From the NCBI GenBank assembly GCA_003445795.1, contig DMCN01000089.1, positions 1-14,691 on the forward strand: a stretch of 14,691 bases of DNA, read 5' to 3'. Position numbers and translations under genes: made by a program. Below the pieces are notes generated by a model. The model did not search any database and was not told the origin of the DNA. It saw only the letters and a program-made list of their open reading frames with translations. Shown one piece after another: positions 1-7,152 of the stretch (the stretch's first letter is position 1; each line of letters opens with the position of its first letter). The DNA comes from Gallionellaceae bacterium. GTDB taxonomy: Bacteria > Pseudomonadota > Gammaproteobacteria > Burkholderiales > Gallionellaceae.

Positions 1-1
1 C

Positions 2-250
2 ATCACCACCAACTGCGCGGTGCTCGGCGTGGCGCTGCTCAACGTGCAGGAGAAGAGCGACTTCGTGCACAGCCTGATGTACGGCTTCGGCTCCGCGCTT
101 GGCTTCATGCTGGTGATGCTGCTGTTCACCGGGTTGCGCGTGCGCCTGGCGCTGGCACAGGTGCCGCCGGCATTCAGCGGCGCACCCATCGGTTTCGTCA
201 CCGCGAGTTTGCTGGCGCTGGCGTTCATGGGGTTTGCGGGTTTGGCGTAA
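2..250 (+). CDS. rnfA: RnfA/RsxA, C-terminal part (gene cut by window edge)
   Basis: This is the 3' end of the gene for RnfA, one of the two homologous integral membrane subunits (with RnfE) of the Rnf ferredoxin:NAD+ oxidoreductase. The reading frame is open from base 2 and gives the last 82 residues; the family is about 193 residues, so roughly the first 110 lie outside the window. The visible part begins at the family signature ITTNCAVLGVALLNVQ. Its Cys is, from family knowledge, one of the ligands of the iron-sulfur cluster held in the membrane between RnfA and RnfE. Two hydrophobic membrane segments follow, and the protein ends AFMGFAGLA, much like E. coli RsxA. rnfB follows after 12 bases in the same direction. 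The in-frame ATG at base 20 is internal, not the start. Confidence 0.95.
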   Translation: MTTNCAVLGVALLNVQEKSDFVHSLMYGFGSALGFMLVMLLFTGLRVRLALAQVPPAFSGAPIGFVTASLLALAFMGFAGLA

Positions 251-262
251 AGGAGATTTGGA

Positions 263-799
263 ATGTTGTTTGCAGCAATCATCAGTTTGACTCTATTGGG
301 CGCCGTGCTCGGCTTGCTGCTCGGCGTCGCCGCGCGCTATCTGAAAGTCGAGGGTAACCCGCTGGTCGCCGAGATCGAACAGTTGTTGCCAGGCTCGCAA
401 TGCGGCCAATGCGGTTTCCCCGGTTGCACCGGTGCGGCGCAGGCGCTGGCCGAGGGCAGTGCACCCGTCACGCTGTGTCCGCCAGGCGGTGTCGCACTGG
501 CACAGGCGCTGGCGGCCAAACTGGGCGTCGAAGCCGACCTGTCCGGAGTCGCGGACAAGGGGCCGATGATCGCCGAGATCAAGGAAGAGATATGCATCGG
601 CTGCACGCGCTGTTTCAAGGTCTGTCCCACCGACGCCATCATGGGTGCGGCGCAGCAGATCCATGTGGTGTTCCGCGAAGCCTGCACCGCGTGCGGCAAA
701 TGCGAGGAAGTGTGCCCGACCGAATCGGTGAAACTGCAGCCCGTGCCGGTCACGCTGCAATCCTGGTACTGGAGCAAACCGAGAGCGGAGGCAGCATGA
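263..799 (+). CDS. rnfB: RnfB/RsxB, iron-sulfur electron-entry subunit
   Basis: RnfB is the multi-cluster iron-sulfur subunit thought to accept electrons from ferredoxin and pass them into the Rnf complex at the cytoplasmic face. The 178-residue product starts with one membrane anchor (about residues 3-24). A Cys-rich domain follows (C47, C50, C55, C72; CGQCGFPGC), of the kind that binds a [4Fe-4S] cluster in this family. Two ferredoxin-type motifs come next: C111-x2-C114-x2-C117-x3-C121-P and C141-x2-C144-x2-C147-x3-C151-P. All expected cysteines are present. An AAAGGAGAT ribosome site lies 7-8 bases before the ATG. The stop codon overlaps the start of rnfC (ATGA), which suggests translational coupling. 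Confidence 0.96.
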   Translation: MLFAAIISLTLLGAVLGLLLGVAARYLKVEGNPLVAEIEQLLPGSQCGQCGFPGCTGAAQALAEGSAPVTLCPPGGVALAQALAAKLGVEADLSGVADKGPMIAEIKEEICIGCTRCFKVCPTDAIMGAAQQIHVVFREACTACGKCEEVCPTESVKLQPVPVTLQSWYWSKPRAEAA

Positions 800-2274
800 A
801 GCTGTTCGATCTGAGAGGCGGCGTCCATCCCGAGGGCAACAAGGATCTGTCCGCCGAGCGCCATATCCGCACACTGCCGTTGCCGAAGAAACTGTATGTT
901 CCTTTGCAGCAGCACATCGGCGCGCCGGCTACTCCCGTGGTGAAGGTGGGTGACAAGGTGCTGAAAGGCCAGCTCATCGCCACGGCGCAGGGCGCGGTCT
1001 CAGCGCCCATCCATGCGCCGACCTCCGGCACCATCACGGCACTCGGCGACCATGTCGCGCCGCATCCCTCCGGCTTGCCGGTGCCCACCATCACGCTGGA
1101 GAGCGACGGCGAAGACAAGTGGATGCCGATCGAAACGGTGGATAAGCCATTTTCGCTGAGACCGGAAGAGGTCGCCGCGCGCGTCGCGGCGGCAGGCATC
1201 GTCGGTCTCGGCGGCGCGACATTCCCGTCCGCGCTCAAATTGAACCTCAGCCGCAACAGCGGCGTGCAGACGCTGATCATGAACGGCGGCGAATGCGAAC
1301 CCTATCTCACCTGCGACGACCGCATCATGCGCGAGCGCGCTGCCGGGATCGTCGAAGGCATCCGTCTGATCGCGCATGCCGTCGCTGCCAAAGAGATACT
1401 GGTCGGCATAGAGGACAACAAACCCGAAGCTATTGCCGCCATGCAGACCGCTGCCGGCAACAGCGAAGTCAAAATCGTGGTCATGCCCAGCATGTATCCG
1501 ATGGGTTCCGAGAAACAGATCATCCAGGTGCTCACCGGCATGGAGATCCCCGCAGGCGGACGCCCCGCCGACATCGGCGTTCTGGTGCACAACGTCGCCA
1601 CCGCCTTTGCCGTGCAGCAGGCGGTCCGTTACGGCAAACCGCTGATCTCGCGCATCGTCACCCTCAGCGGCGGCGCGATCAGGACTGCATGCAATGTCGA
1701 AGCGCTGGTCGGTACACCGGTGCAGGAGCTCATTGATTTCGCCGACGGCTACGCGCAGCCTGCCGCGCGCCTGGTATTGGGCGGCCCGATGATGGGCCAG
1801 CAATTCACCAACACCAACGTGCCGGTGGTGAAGGGAACGAGCGGGGTGCTGGCACTGATGGCTTCCGAGATCGGCCACGCCGAAGCCTCGCCGTGCATCC
1901 GTTGTTCGACCTGTGTGCGCGCCTGTCCGGTCGGCCTGCTGCCGCTGGAGATGGCAGCACATATCCGCACTGCCGATCTGGCCGGCGCGGTCGCGCTGGG
2001 ACTCAAGGATTGCATCGCCTGCGGCTCCTGTTCCTACGTCTGTCCCGCGCATATCCCGCTGGTGCATTTCTTCAACTACGCCAAGGGCGACCTCGCCGCA
2101 CAGGAACGCAGCAAGCTGAAACAGGAAGCCACCAAGAAACTGGCCGATGCGCGCAACGAACGCCTGGCACGCATCGAGCGTGAACGCGCAGAGGCGGCAG
2201 CGAAACGCAAAGCGGCGCGCGAGGCGAAAGAACGCGCGGCCAAGGAAGCTGCAGCGAAGGCGGAGGTTGTATGA
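796..2274 (+). CDS. rnfC: RnfC/RsxC, NADH/FMN and iron-sulfur subunit
   Basis: RnfC is the peripheral subunit that exchanges electrons with NAD(H). It is related to the NADH-binding part of complex I (NuoF) and carries FMN and two [4Fe-4S] clusters. The 492-residue product opens with FDLRGGVHPEGNK, has the glycine-rich GLGGATFPSALK (137-148), and the MNGGECEPYLTCDDR signature (162-176). Two ferredoxin motifs follow, at C367/C370/C373/C377 and C406/C409/C412/C416. The tail from about residue 430 is a charged Ala/Lys/Arg/Glu stretch, probably helical or coiled coil; it is short compared with the long repeat tail of E. coli RsxC. The ATG at 796 overlaps the rnfB stop and has a GGAGG-like site just upstream, so the much longer open frame starting at 400 is not the gene. 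An inverted-repeat element follows the stop codon. Confidence 0.96.
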   Translation: MKLFDLRGGVHPEGNKDLSAERHIRTLPLPKKLYVPLQQHIGAPATPVVKVGDKVLKGQLIATAQGAVSAPIHAPTSGTITALGDHVAPHPSGLPVPTITLESDGEDKWMPIETVDKPFSLRPEEVAARVAAAGIVGLGGATFPSALKLNLSRNSGVQTLIMNGGECEPYLTCDDRIMRERAAGIVEGIRLIAHAVAAKEILVGIEDNKPEAIAAMQTAAGNSEVKIVVMPSMYPMGSEKQIIQVLTGMEIPAGGRPADIGVLVHNVATAFAVQQAVRYGKPLISRIVTLSGGAIRTACNVEALVGTPVQELIDFADGYAQPAARLVLGGPMMGQQFTNTNVPVVKGTSGVLALMASEIGHAEASPCIRCSTCVRACPVGLLPLEMAAHIRTADLAGAVALGLKDCIACGSCSYVCPAHIPLVHFFNYAKGDLAAQERSKLKQEATKKLADARNERLARIERERAEAAAKRKAAREAKERAAKEAAAKAEVV

Positions 2275-2293
2275 ATTCAGCCGACTTTCAAAT

Positions 2294-2452
2294 CCGTCAT
2301 TCCGGCCCTTCGACAGGCTCAGGACAGGCTGACCTTTGGTCAGGCCGGAATCCAGCAAGAAGATACAGCCCGCGTAGCGGACAAGACCTTGTTGTCCTGC
2401 TACGCAGGGGATCATTGAACCAACTGGATTCCGGCCTGCGCCGGAATGACGG
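2294..2452 (+). repeat. Miniature inverted-repeat element between rnfC and rnfD (copy 1)
   Basis: This 159-base element has no coding capacity. Its outer 13 bases, CCGTCATTCCGGC (2294-2306) and GCCGGAATGACGG (2440-2452), are perfect inverted repeats. The right terminal 30 bases (2423-2452) are identical to the right end of copy 2 (4261-4290). The left terminal repeat is interrupted at its hairpin loop by about 34 extra bases (2307-2340) and then resumes at CAGGCCGGAATCCAG (2341-2355). A central hairpin pairs GCGTAGC+GGACAA (2372-2384) with TTGTCC+GCTACGC (2392-2397 and 2399-2405), with one bulged T. Its core is close to the reverse complement of copy 2, so the two copies are inverted relative to each other. 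No target-site duplication is obvious. Confidence 0.88.
2307..2340 (+). repeat. Second repeat type nested in the left terminal hairpin of copy 1
   Basis: These bases interrupt the left terminal repeat of the surrounding element; copy 2 has a single G at this place. The stretch begins CCTTCGACAGGCTCAGGACA, a motif I recognise as a common dispersed repeat in beta- and gammaproteobacterial genomes that often produces spurious peptides such as PFDRLRTG. It ends with a small GACC-TTT-GGTC hairpin. It looks like one small repeat inserted into, or recombined with, the loop of another. Confidence 0.65.
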
Positions 2453-2480
2453 TGCTATCACCCGAGCCGAGAAATAAATC

Positions 2481-3533
2481 ATGAACCCCATCGCCCATTC
2501 CCCGCACGCCCACGCCCCCGTCTCCATCGGCAAGGTGATGGCCACCGTGCTGCTCGCGCTCACGCCCGCCACGCTGTTCAGTTTCTGGTTGTACGGCTGG
2601 CCCGCAGTCAACCTGTGGGCGGTGTCGCTCATCGCGGCCATCCTCGGTGAGGCCTTCGTCGTGCGCATGCAGGGCCGCAAGGTGCGCCCGGTGCTGATGG
2701 ACGGTTCCGGAATTTTGACCGCATGGCTGCTGGCCTTGTCGCTGCCTCCCTATGCGCCCTGGTGGATCGCGGTGCTCGGCAGTCTGTTCGCGGTCATCAT
2801 CGGCAAGCAGGTGTTCGGCGGGCTGGGACAGAACGTGTTCAACCCGGCGATGGCCGCGCGTGTGATGCTGCTGATCTCGTTCCCGCTGGAGATGACCACC
2901 TGGGTCGCGCCCTCGCAAGCGCCAGGTCTGCTCGAAAGTTTGCGCATCACCTTCTTCAGCCAGCCCATCGACGGCATGGCCAGCGCCTCGCTGCTGGGCC
3001 ACGTGAAGACCGAGTTCACGCGCGGCATCGGTCTCGATCAGGCGCTCACCGGTTACTACGCACCGCTCGATATGTTGTGGGGCAGCCGTGCGGGCAGTCT
3101 CGGCGAAACTGCTGCCGTGCTGTTGCTGCTTGGCGGCCTGTTCCTCATCGCGCGCCGCATCATCACCTGGCATGCACCCGTTGCCATGCTGCTCGGCGTG
3201 GCGGTGCCTGCGCTGCTGTTCAACACAATCGATGCCAACCACTATGCGGGACCGATGGTGCATCTGCTATCGGGTGGCCTGATGCTGGGCGCTTTCTTCA
3301 TCATCACCGATCCGGTGACATCGCCCAACACGGCCATGGGACAGTTTATCTTCGGTCTCGGCTGCGGCCTGCTCACCTGGATCATCCGTACTTGGGGCGG
3401 TTACCCGGAAGGCGTGGCCTTCGCCGTGCTGCTGATGAACGCGGCCACACCCATCATCGACCAGTACGTCAAACCGCGCATCTACGGCCGCGACCGCAAG
3501 GGCGCGGCGCTGGCCGTGAAGAAGGAGTCGTGA
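2481..3533 (+). CDS. rnfD: RnfD/RsxD, membrane flavoprotein subunit
   Basis: RnfD is the large membrane subunit related to NqrB; it normally carries FMN linked covalently to a Thr and takes part in moving electrons and ions across the membrane. The 350-residue product has the expected length and about ten hydrophobic segments. It has the family stretches VRPVLMDGSGILTAWLLALSLPP, NVFNPAMAARVMLLISFP and FFIITDPVTSPN (parts around 68-90, 118-134 and 283-295). The flavin-attachment region reads D164-G-M-A-S-A-S170-L-L, where the family normally has a D-x-x-S-G-A-T pattern. The acceptor position is therefore Ser (TCG at 2988-2990) instead of Thr. The ribosome site before the ATG is weak (GCCGAGAAATAAATC), and an inverted-repeat element ends 28 bases upstream. 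rnfG follows after one base. Confidence 0.95.
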   Translation: MNPIAHSPHAHAPVSIGKVMATVLLALTPATLFSFWLYGWPAVNLWAVSLIAAILGEAFVVRMQGRKVRPVLMDGSGILTAWLLALSLPPYAPWWIAVLGSLFAVIIGKQVFGGLGQNVFNPAMAARVMLLISFPLEMTTWVAPSQAPGLLESLRITFFSQPIDGMASASLLGHVKTEFTRGIGLDQALTGYYAPLDMLWGSRAGSLGETAAVLLLLGGLFLIARRIITWHAPVAMLLGVAVPALLFNTIDANHYAGPMVHLLSGGLMLGAFFIITDPVTSPNTAMGQFIFGLGCGLLTWIIRTWGGYPEGVAFAVLLMNAATPIIDQYVKPRIYGRDRKGAALAVKKES

Positions 3534-3534
3534 G

Positions 3535-4155
3535 ATGAAACTCGAAGAACTGCGCGGAAAACTGGTCTATCAGGGCCTGCTGCTCGGCGGCGCAGCACTG
3601 CTCACCAGTGCATTGTTGTCATTCTTCTCGCAAGCCACCGAAGCGGACATCAAGGCGGCGGAAGCGGCCGACCTCAAGCAATCGCTGTCGCAGGTGCTGC
3701 CGGGCGAATATGAGAACGACCTGCTCAAAGATACCGTCACGCTGACGGGAAAAAAAGGCGAGGTGCTGGTTTATCGCGGCCGCCGCGCGGGCAAGGTGGA
3801 GGCGGTGGTGTACCAAGTGATCGGTAACGGCTATGCCGGCAACATCGTGTGCGTGATGGGCGTGTCGCGCGAAGGCAAGATCCTCGGCGTGCGCGTCATC
3901 AGCCACAAAGAGACGCCGGGATTGGGCGACAAGATCGAGCCGGCCAAGGCGAAGTGGATCTTTGATTTCGACGGCAAGTTCCTGGGCGATCCGCCTGCCG
4001 ACAAATGGGCAGTGAAGAAAGACGGAGGTGTGTTCGACCAGTTCGCCGGTGCCACTATCACCCCGCGCGGCGTGGTGAACGCGGTGAAGGGCGGGCTGGA
4101 GTTCTTCGATACCAACAAGGCGCAGTTGCTGGATGAGGCAGGAACAAAACCATGA
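3535..4155 (+). CDS. rnfG: RnfG/RsxG, periplasmic covalent-FMN subunit
   Basis: RnfG is anchored by one N-terminal membrane helix (about residues 12-32), with an FMN-binding domain on the periplasmic side; it relays electrons within the Rnf complex. The 206-residue product is full length. The flavinylation motif is intact: F-D-Q-F-A-G-A-T174-I-T-P, with T174 as the expected FMN-phosphothreonine. The stretch GVRVISHKETPGLGDKIE (118-135) is typical of the family, as is the end of the FMN domain (PRGVVNAVKGGLEFF). The start has an AAGGAG ribosome site within the end of rnfD. ApbE, the flavin transferase this protein would need, is not encoded in the window. An inverted-repeat element begins 11 bases after the stop. 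Confidence 0.95.
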   Translation: MKLEELRGKLVYQGLLLGGAALLTSALLSFFSQATEADIKAAEAADLKQSLSQVLPGEYENDLLKDTVTLTGKKGEVLVYRGRRAGKVEAVVYQVIGNGYAGNIVCVMGVSREGKILGVRVISHKETPGLGDKIEPAKAKWIFDFDGKFLGDPPADKWAVKKDGGVFDQFAGATITPRGVVNAVKGGLEFFDTNKAQLLDEAGTKP

Positions 4156-4165
4156 TATTGCAGAG

Positions 4166-4290
4166 CCGTCATTCCGGCGCAGGCCGGAATCCAGTTGATT
4201 CAAAGATTCCCTGCGCAGCAGGACAACATGGTTTAGTCCGCTACGCGGGCTGTTTCTTTCACTGGATTCCGGCCTGCGCCGGAATGACGG
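4166..4290 (-). repeat. Miniature inverted-repeat element between rnfG and rnfE (copy 2)
   Basis: This 125-base element has perfect 30-base terminal inverted repeats (4166-4195 and 4261-4290), extending to 31 with one flanking base on each side. Each terminal repeat contains its own hairpin, ATTCCGGC-GCAG-GCCGGAAT. The 20-base palindrome is reminiscent of the dRS3 repeats of Neisseria (ATTCC...GGAAT arms). The middle matches the reverse complement of copy 1 with about 7 differences in some 60 bases plus a small indel toward one end. The strand is given relative to copy 1. The element fills nearly all of the rnfG-rnfE gap but leaves the GGAGGT ribosome site of rnfE (4295-4300) untouched. Confidence 0.9.
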
Positions 4291-4305
4291 CATTGGAGGT
4301 GTGAA

Positions 4306-4983
4306 ATGAACGAAAAATACGCGCGCATCACCAAGGACGGTCTGTGGAACAACAACGTGGTGTTCGCGCAGATGCTCGCGCTGTGCCCGCTGCTGGCGGT
4401 GACCAGTTCCGCCACCAACGGTCTCGGCATGGGGCTGGCCACCACGGCGGTGCTGCTGCTCTCCAACATCATCGTTTCCAGCGTGCGCCATCTCATCAGT
4501 CCCGAGGTGCGCATCCCGGTGTACATCGTGCTCATTGCCACGCTGGTGACGCTGGTCGACATGAGCCTGAATGCCTGGGCGCATGAACTCTATAAAGTCC
4601 TCGGTCTGTTCATCGCGCTGATCGTGGTCAACTGCGCCATCCTTGGCCGCGCCGAAGCGTTCGCTTCCAAAAACAGCGTGGCCGATGCGGCGCTGGACGG
4701 CCTGATGATGGGTGTCGGCTTCACGCTCTCGCTGGTGGTGATCGGCGGCGTGCGCGAGATCTTCGGCAGCGGCACGCTGTTCGCCAACGCGCACCTGCTG
4801 CTCGGGCCGGCTTTCGCCTTTCTCGAGACCACCATCGTGCCGCAGTACAAGGGCTTCCTGCTGATGATCCTGCCGCCGGGCGGATTCATGGCGGTGGGGC
4901 TGTTGCTCGCTGCCAAGCGAGTGATCGACCGTCGCCATGCGGAACGTGTGGAAGCAGCGGCAACTGTCGCGGCGGCAAGTTAG
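4306..4983 (+). CDS. rnfE: RnfE/RsxE, integral membrane subunit
   Basis: RnfE is the second of the paired membrane subunits (homologous to RnfA and NqrD/E) that together form the ion- and electron-conducting core and hold a cluster in the membrane. The 225-residue product has about six hydrophobic segments. Both half-site cysteine motifs of the family are present: A-L-C27-P-L-L-A-V-T and V-V-N-C110-A-I-L-G-R-A-E-A-F. The C-terminal part LLMILPPGGFMAVGLLLAAKR is typical. The ATG is preceded by a strong GGAGGT site at good spacing. rnfH follows with nine bases between the stop and its ATG. Confidence 0.95.
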   Translation: MNEKYARITKDGLWNNNVVFAQMLALCPLLAVTSSATNGLGMGLATTAVLLLSNIIVSSVRHLISPEVRIPVYIVLIATLVTLVDMSLNAWAHELYKVLGLFIALIVVNCAILGRAEAFASKNSVADAALDGLMMGVGFTLSLVVIGGVREIFGSGTLFANAHLLLGPAFAFLETTIVPQYKGFLLMILPPGGFMAVGLLLAAKRVIDRRHAERVEAAATVAAAS

Positions 4984-4992
4984 GAGGATGTG

Positions 4993-5271
4993 ATGCAAGT
5001 CGGTATCGCTTTTTCAGAACCAGCAGGGCAGCTCTGGCTGCGCATCGAAGTGCCGGACGAAGCCACGGTAGAGCAGGCCATCGTCCAGTCCGGCATCCTG
5101 CAGAAATTCCCGCAGATCGATCTGACGGAATACAAGGTGGGGATCTTCGGCAAGATGGCCGAACTGGATGCGGCCCTGAAGCCCGGCGACCGCGTGGAGA
5201 TCTATCGCGCCATCACTGCCGATCCGGCCACGGTGCCGCGCCGTGTCATGGCCGGGGATGATGAGGATTGA
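4993..5271 (+). CDS. rnfH: RnfH family protein (beta-grasp fold, UPF0125)
   Basis: RnfH is a small soluble protein with a ubiquitin-like beta-grasp fold. It is encoded at the end of rnf operons in nitrogen fixers such as Rhodobacter capsulatus and elsewhere as a stand-alone gene; its exact role is unknown. The 92-residue product has the family pattern: an acidic/hydrophobic N-terminus, ATVEQAIVQSGIL, DLTEYKVGIFGKM, and LKPGDRVEIYRAITADP near the end. The ATG at 4993 is chosen over the in-frame GTG at 4990 because AGGAGG (4982-4987) sits 5 bases before the ATG but only 2 before the GTG. Having rnfH last in the operon, with no nth gene, points to the nif-type rnf arrangement. nhaB is convergent 84 bases further on; I see no clear terminator in that gap. 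Confidence 0.9.
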   Translation: MQVGIAFSEPAGQLWLRIEVPDEATVEQAIVQSGILQKFPQIDLTEYKVGIFGKMAELDAALKPGDRVEIYRAITADPATVPRRVMAGDDED

Positions 5272-5355
5272 AGTGGTTTGCTATTGAGCCGGAAATGATG
5301 CCTGCCGCGCCGGAGCCGCAAAATCTCCAGCGTCAGCAGGACATCAAGGTGAGGA

Positions 5356-6858
5356 TCAGTACAGCGTCAGCCCGGCAACAATCGTCGTGACGATCGCATA
5401 GGGTAGCGCCATCCACAGCATGCGCCCGTAGCCGAGACGGATCAGCGGCGCGATCTGCGAGGTCAGCAGATACAGGAAAGCCGCCTGGCCGTTGGGCGTG
5501 GACATACTCGGGATGCCCGTGCCCATCACCACCGCGACGGATTGCGCATCGAACAGCTCGCGGCTGGTGAGTCCTGCATCGAATGCCGCCTTGAGTTCTT
5601 TCATGTAGATGGCGGCCACGAATACGTTGTCGCTGATGGCCGACAGTGCGCCGTTGGTGACGAAGATCATGAACACCTGCATGCGGTCCTCCATCGCCAG
5701 CACCCACTGGATGACGGGAACGAACATGTGCTGGCTGCTTATCATCGCCACGATCACGTAGAACACCACCAGGAGAGAAGCGAACGGCAGGCCGGGCATG
5801 AAGGCTTCGGCGATATGGTGTTCGTTGGTGACGCCCGCGATGGACGAGACGATGACGATGACCGCCAAACCGATCAGGCCGATCTCGGCGACGTGGAAGC
5901 CCAGCGCCAGCACCAGCAGCACTCCGACCACGGCCTGGGCGATGAGCATCAGGCGGTCGCGCGCGGTGTGGTTGGCGCGCTGGCGACGGTCTTCATCCAG
6001 CAGTATCTGGCGCACACCGGCAGGCAGTTCCGCGCCGTAGCCGAACCATTTGTATTTCTCGATCACCACACAGGTGGCAAAACCGGCCAGCAGGGTGGGG
6101 ATGGTGGACGGTGCCGCATTCACGAAGAACTCCACGAAGCTCCAGCCCGCCTCGGTGCCGATGACGATGTTCTCGGGTTCGCCGACCAGCGTGCAGACGC
6201 CGCCGATGGCCGTGCCGATGGCACCGTGCATCAGCATGCTGCGCAGCACGGCGCGGAACTGCTCAAGGTCGGCGCGATGCAGCTCATCGACATAATCATC
6301 GGTCAGGTCGGGATCTTCGTGATAGCCCTTGGAGGAAACGACTTTGTGATAGACCTCGTAGAAGCCGATCGACACCGCGACCAGCACGGCCAGCAGGGTG
6401 AGCGCATCAAGGAAAGCCGAGAACACCGACACCACTACGATGATGACCAGGTTGAGCAAGAGTCGGGAATGGATGCCGAGCAGGATGTGGCTGATCATGC
6501 GATACAGCATGCCGCGCAGGAAATGCACACCCGCCACCATGAAGATCACCAGCAGCAGCACCGGCAGGCCGTGCTCGACCTCGCGGTAGACGGTATGCGT
6601 GTCGGTCAGACCGAGGATGACCGCCTCCAGAGCAAGCAGGCCGCCGGGTTGCAGCGGAAAGCACTTCAAAGCCATGGCCAGCGTAAAGATGAATTCGCCG
6701 AGGATCAGCCAGCCTGTTATCAACGGCCCGACGGTATAGAACATCACCGCGTTGAGGATGAGGCAGGCGACGATGGCCAGTTTGTACCAGCGCGGTGTAT
6801 GGCCGAGGAAACTATTGGCGAGGACTTTAAGGACGCCGGGTTGGGTTGCTGTTGTCAT
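5356..6858 (-). CDS. nhaB: Na+/H+ antiporter NhaB
   Basis: NhaB exchanges cytoplasmic Na+ for external protons across the inner membrane and contributes to sodium and pH homeostasis. The 500-residue product aligns by eye along its whole length with E. coli NhaB. Matching stretches include F-L-G-x-x-P-x-W-Y-K-L-A near the N-terminus, EFIFTLAMALKCFPLQPGGLL (about 55-75), VFSAFLDALT with D151 at the place of the essential Asp of the E. coli protein, VGEPENIVIGTEAGW, AEIGLIGL and a C-terminal SISDNVF-like stretch. TPNGQAAFLYLLTSQIAPLIRL and GRMLWMALPY near the end also match. The hydrophobic profile is that of a polytopic membrane protein. The ribosome site (GAGCAGAACC) is weak. It is convergent with the rnf operon and divergent from a second antiporter, so the locus groups three ion-coupled membrane systems. 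Confidence 0.95.
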   Translation of the reverse strand: MTTATQPGVLKVLANSFLGHTPRWYKLAIVACLILNAVMFYTVGPLITGWLILGEFIFTLAMALKCFPLQPGGLLALEAVILGLTDTHTVYREVEHGLPVLLLVIFMVAGVHFLRGMLYRMISHILLGIHSRLLLNLVIIVVVSVFSAFLDALTLLAVLVAVSIGFYEVYHKVVSSKGYHEDPDLTDDYVDELHRADLEQFRAVLRSMLMHGAIGTAIGGVCTLVGEPENIVIGTEAGWSFVEFFVNAAPSTIPTLLAGFATCVVIEKYKWFGYGAELPAGVRQILLDEDRRQRANHTARDRLMLIAQAVVGVLLVLALGFHVAEIGLIGLAVIVIVSSIAGVTNEHHIAEAFMPGLPFASLLVVFYVIVAMISSQHMFVPVIQWVLAMEDRMQVFMIFVTNGALSAISDNVFVAAIYMKELKAAFDAGLTSRELFDAQSVAVVMGTGIPSMSTPNGQAAFLYLLTSQIAPLIRLGYGRMLWMALPYAIVTTIVAGLTLY

Positions 6859-7014
6859 GGTTCTGCTCGATTCGTGTGCGGTTCAGATAGTTTTGGAAGG
6901 TCTTTCACCAGGTCGGTGACATGCATGAACGCCGTCTATCCGGTGGTTTTGCCGGAGCTGGCGTCATCAAGATGTGCGCTGTTGAAGATTTGTACATGGC
7001 GTCGAAGTGTATCA
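6859..7014 (-). promoter_or_regulatory. Possible nhaB promoter (extended -10) and structured leader
   Basis: On the minus strand, TGATACACT (7014-7006) resembles an extended -10 element. It would start transcription near 7000, giving a leader of about 140 bases. Two hairpins can be drawn in that leader. One is long, with an outer stem of 8 pairs and one bulge (6960-6967 with 6925-6933) and an inner CCGG/CCGG stem (6952-6955 with 6940-6943) closing an A-rich loop. The second is a perfect 5-pair hairpin (TCACC with loop GACCT; 6919-6905). I cannot assign either to a known riboswitch class. No good -35 is visible, and no protein gene is apparent here. Confidence 0.3.
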
Positions 7015-7152
7015 CCTGTAAACAAGCAGACGCTAGTTGCCGGGCAGGTTTTCGTTCGCATGTGAGCCGGACAGGTGAGGGCGCGACATATTAATAAGAC
7101 TGGCATGACAGCAGGGCGCTTGCGCCGGGCCGGGCTGCGGTACACCGTTTAT

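Noticed and set aside
400..795. Upstream extension of the rnfC frame to an ATG at 400
   Set aside because: It overlaps nearly all of rnfB in another frame; the family start FDLRGGVHPEG begins right after the ATG at 796, which has a ribosome site.
2307..2452. CRISPR or tandem-repeat array in the rnfC-rnfD gap
   Set aside because: The repeats are inverted and occur as single terminal pairs, with no regular spacers.
3619..4998. Long minus-strand frame running through rnfE, the repeat element and rnfG
   Set aside because: Antisense to two certain genes and reads through a mobile repeat; the product is low complexity and matches no family.
5542..7065. 507-codon open frame on the plus strand opposite nhaB, extending into the gap
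   Set aside because: It lies antisense to a clear nhaB, and its His/Asp/Gln-rich product is what high-GC shadow frames give.
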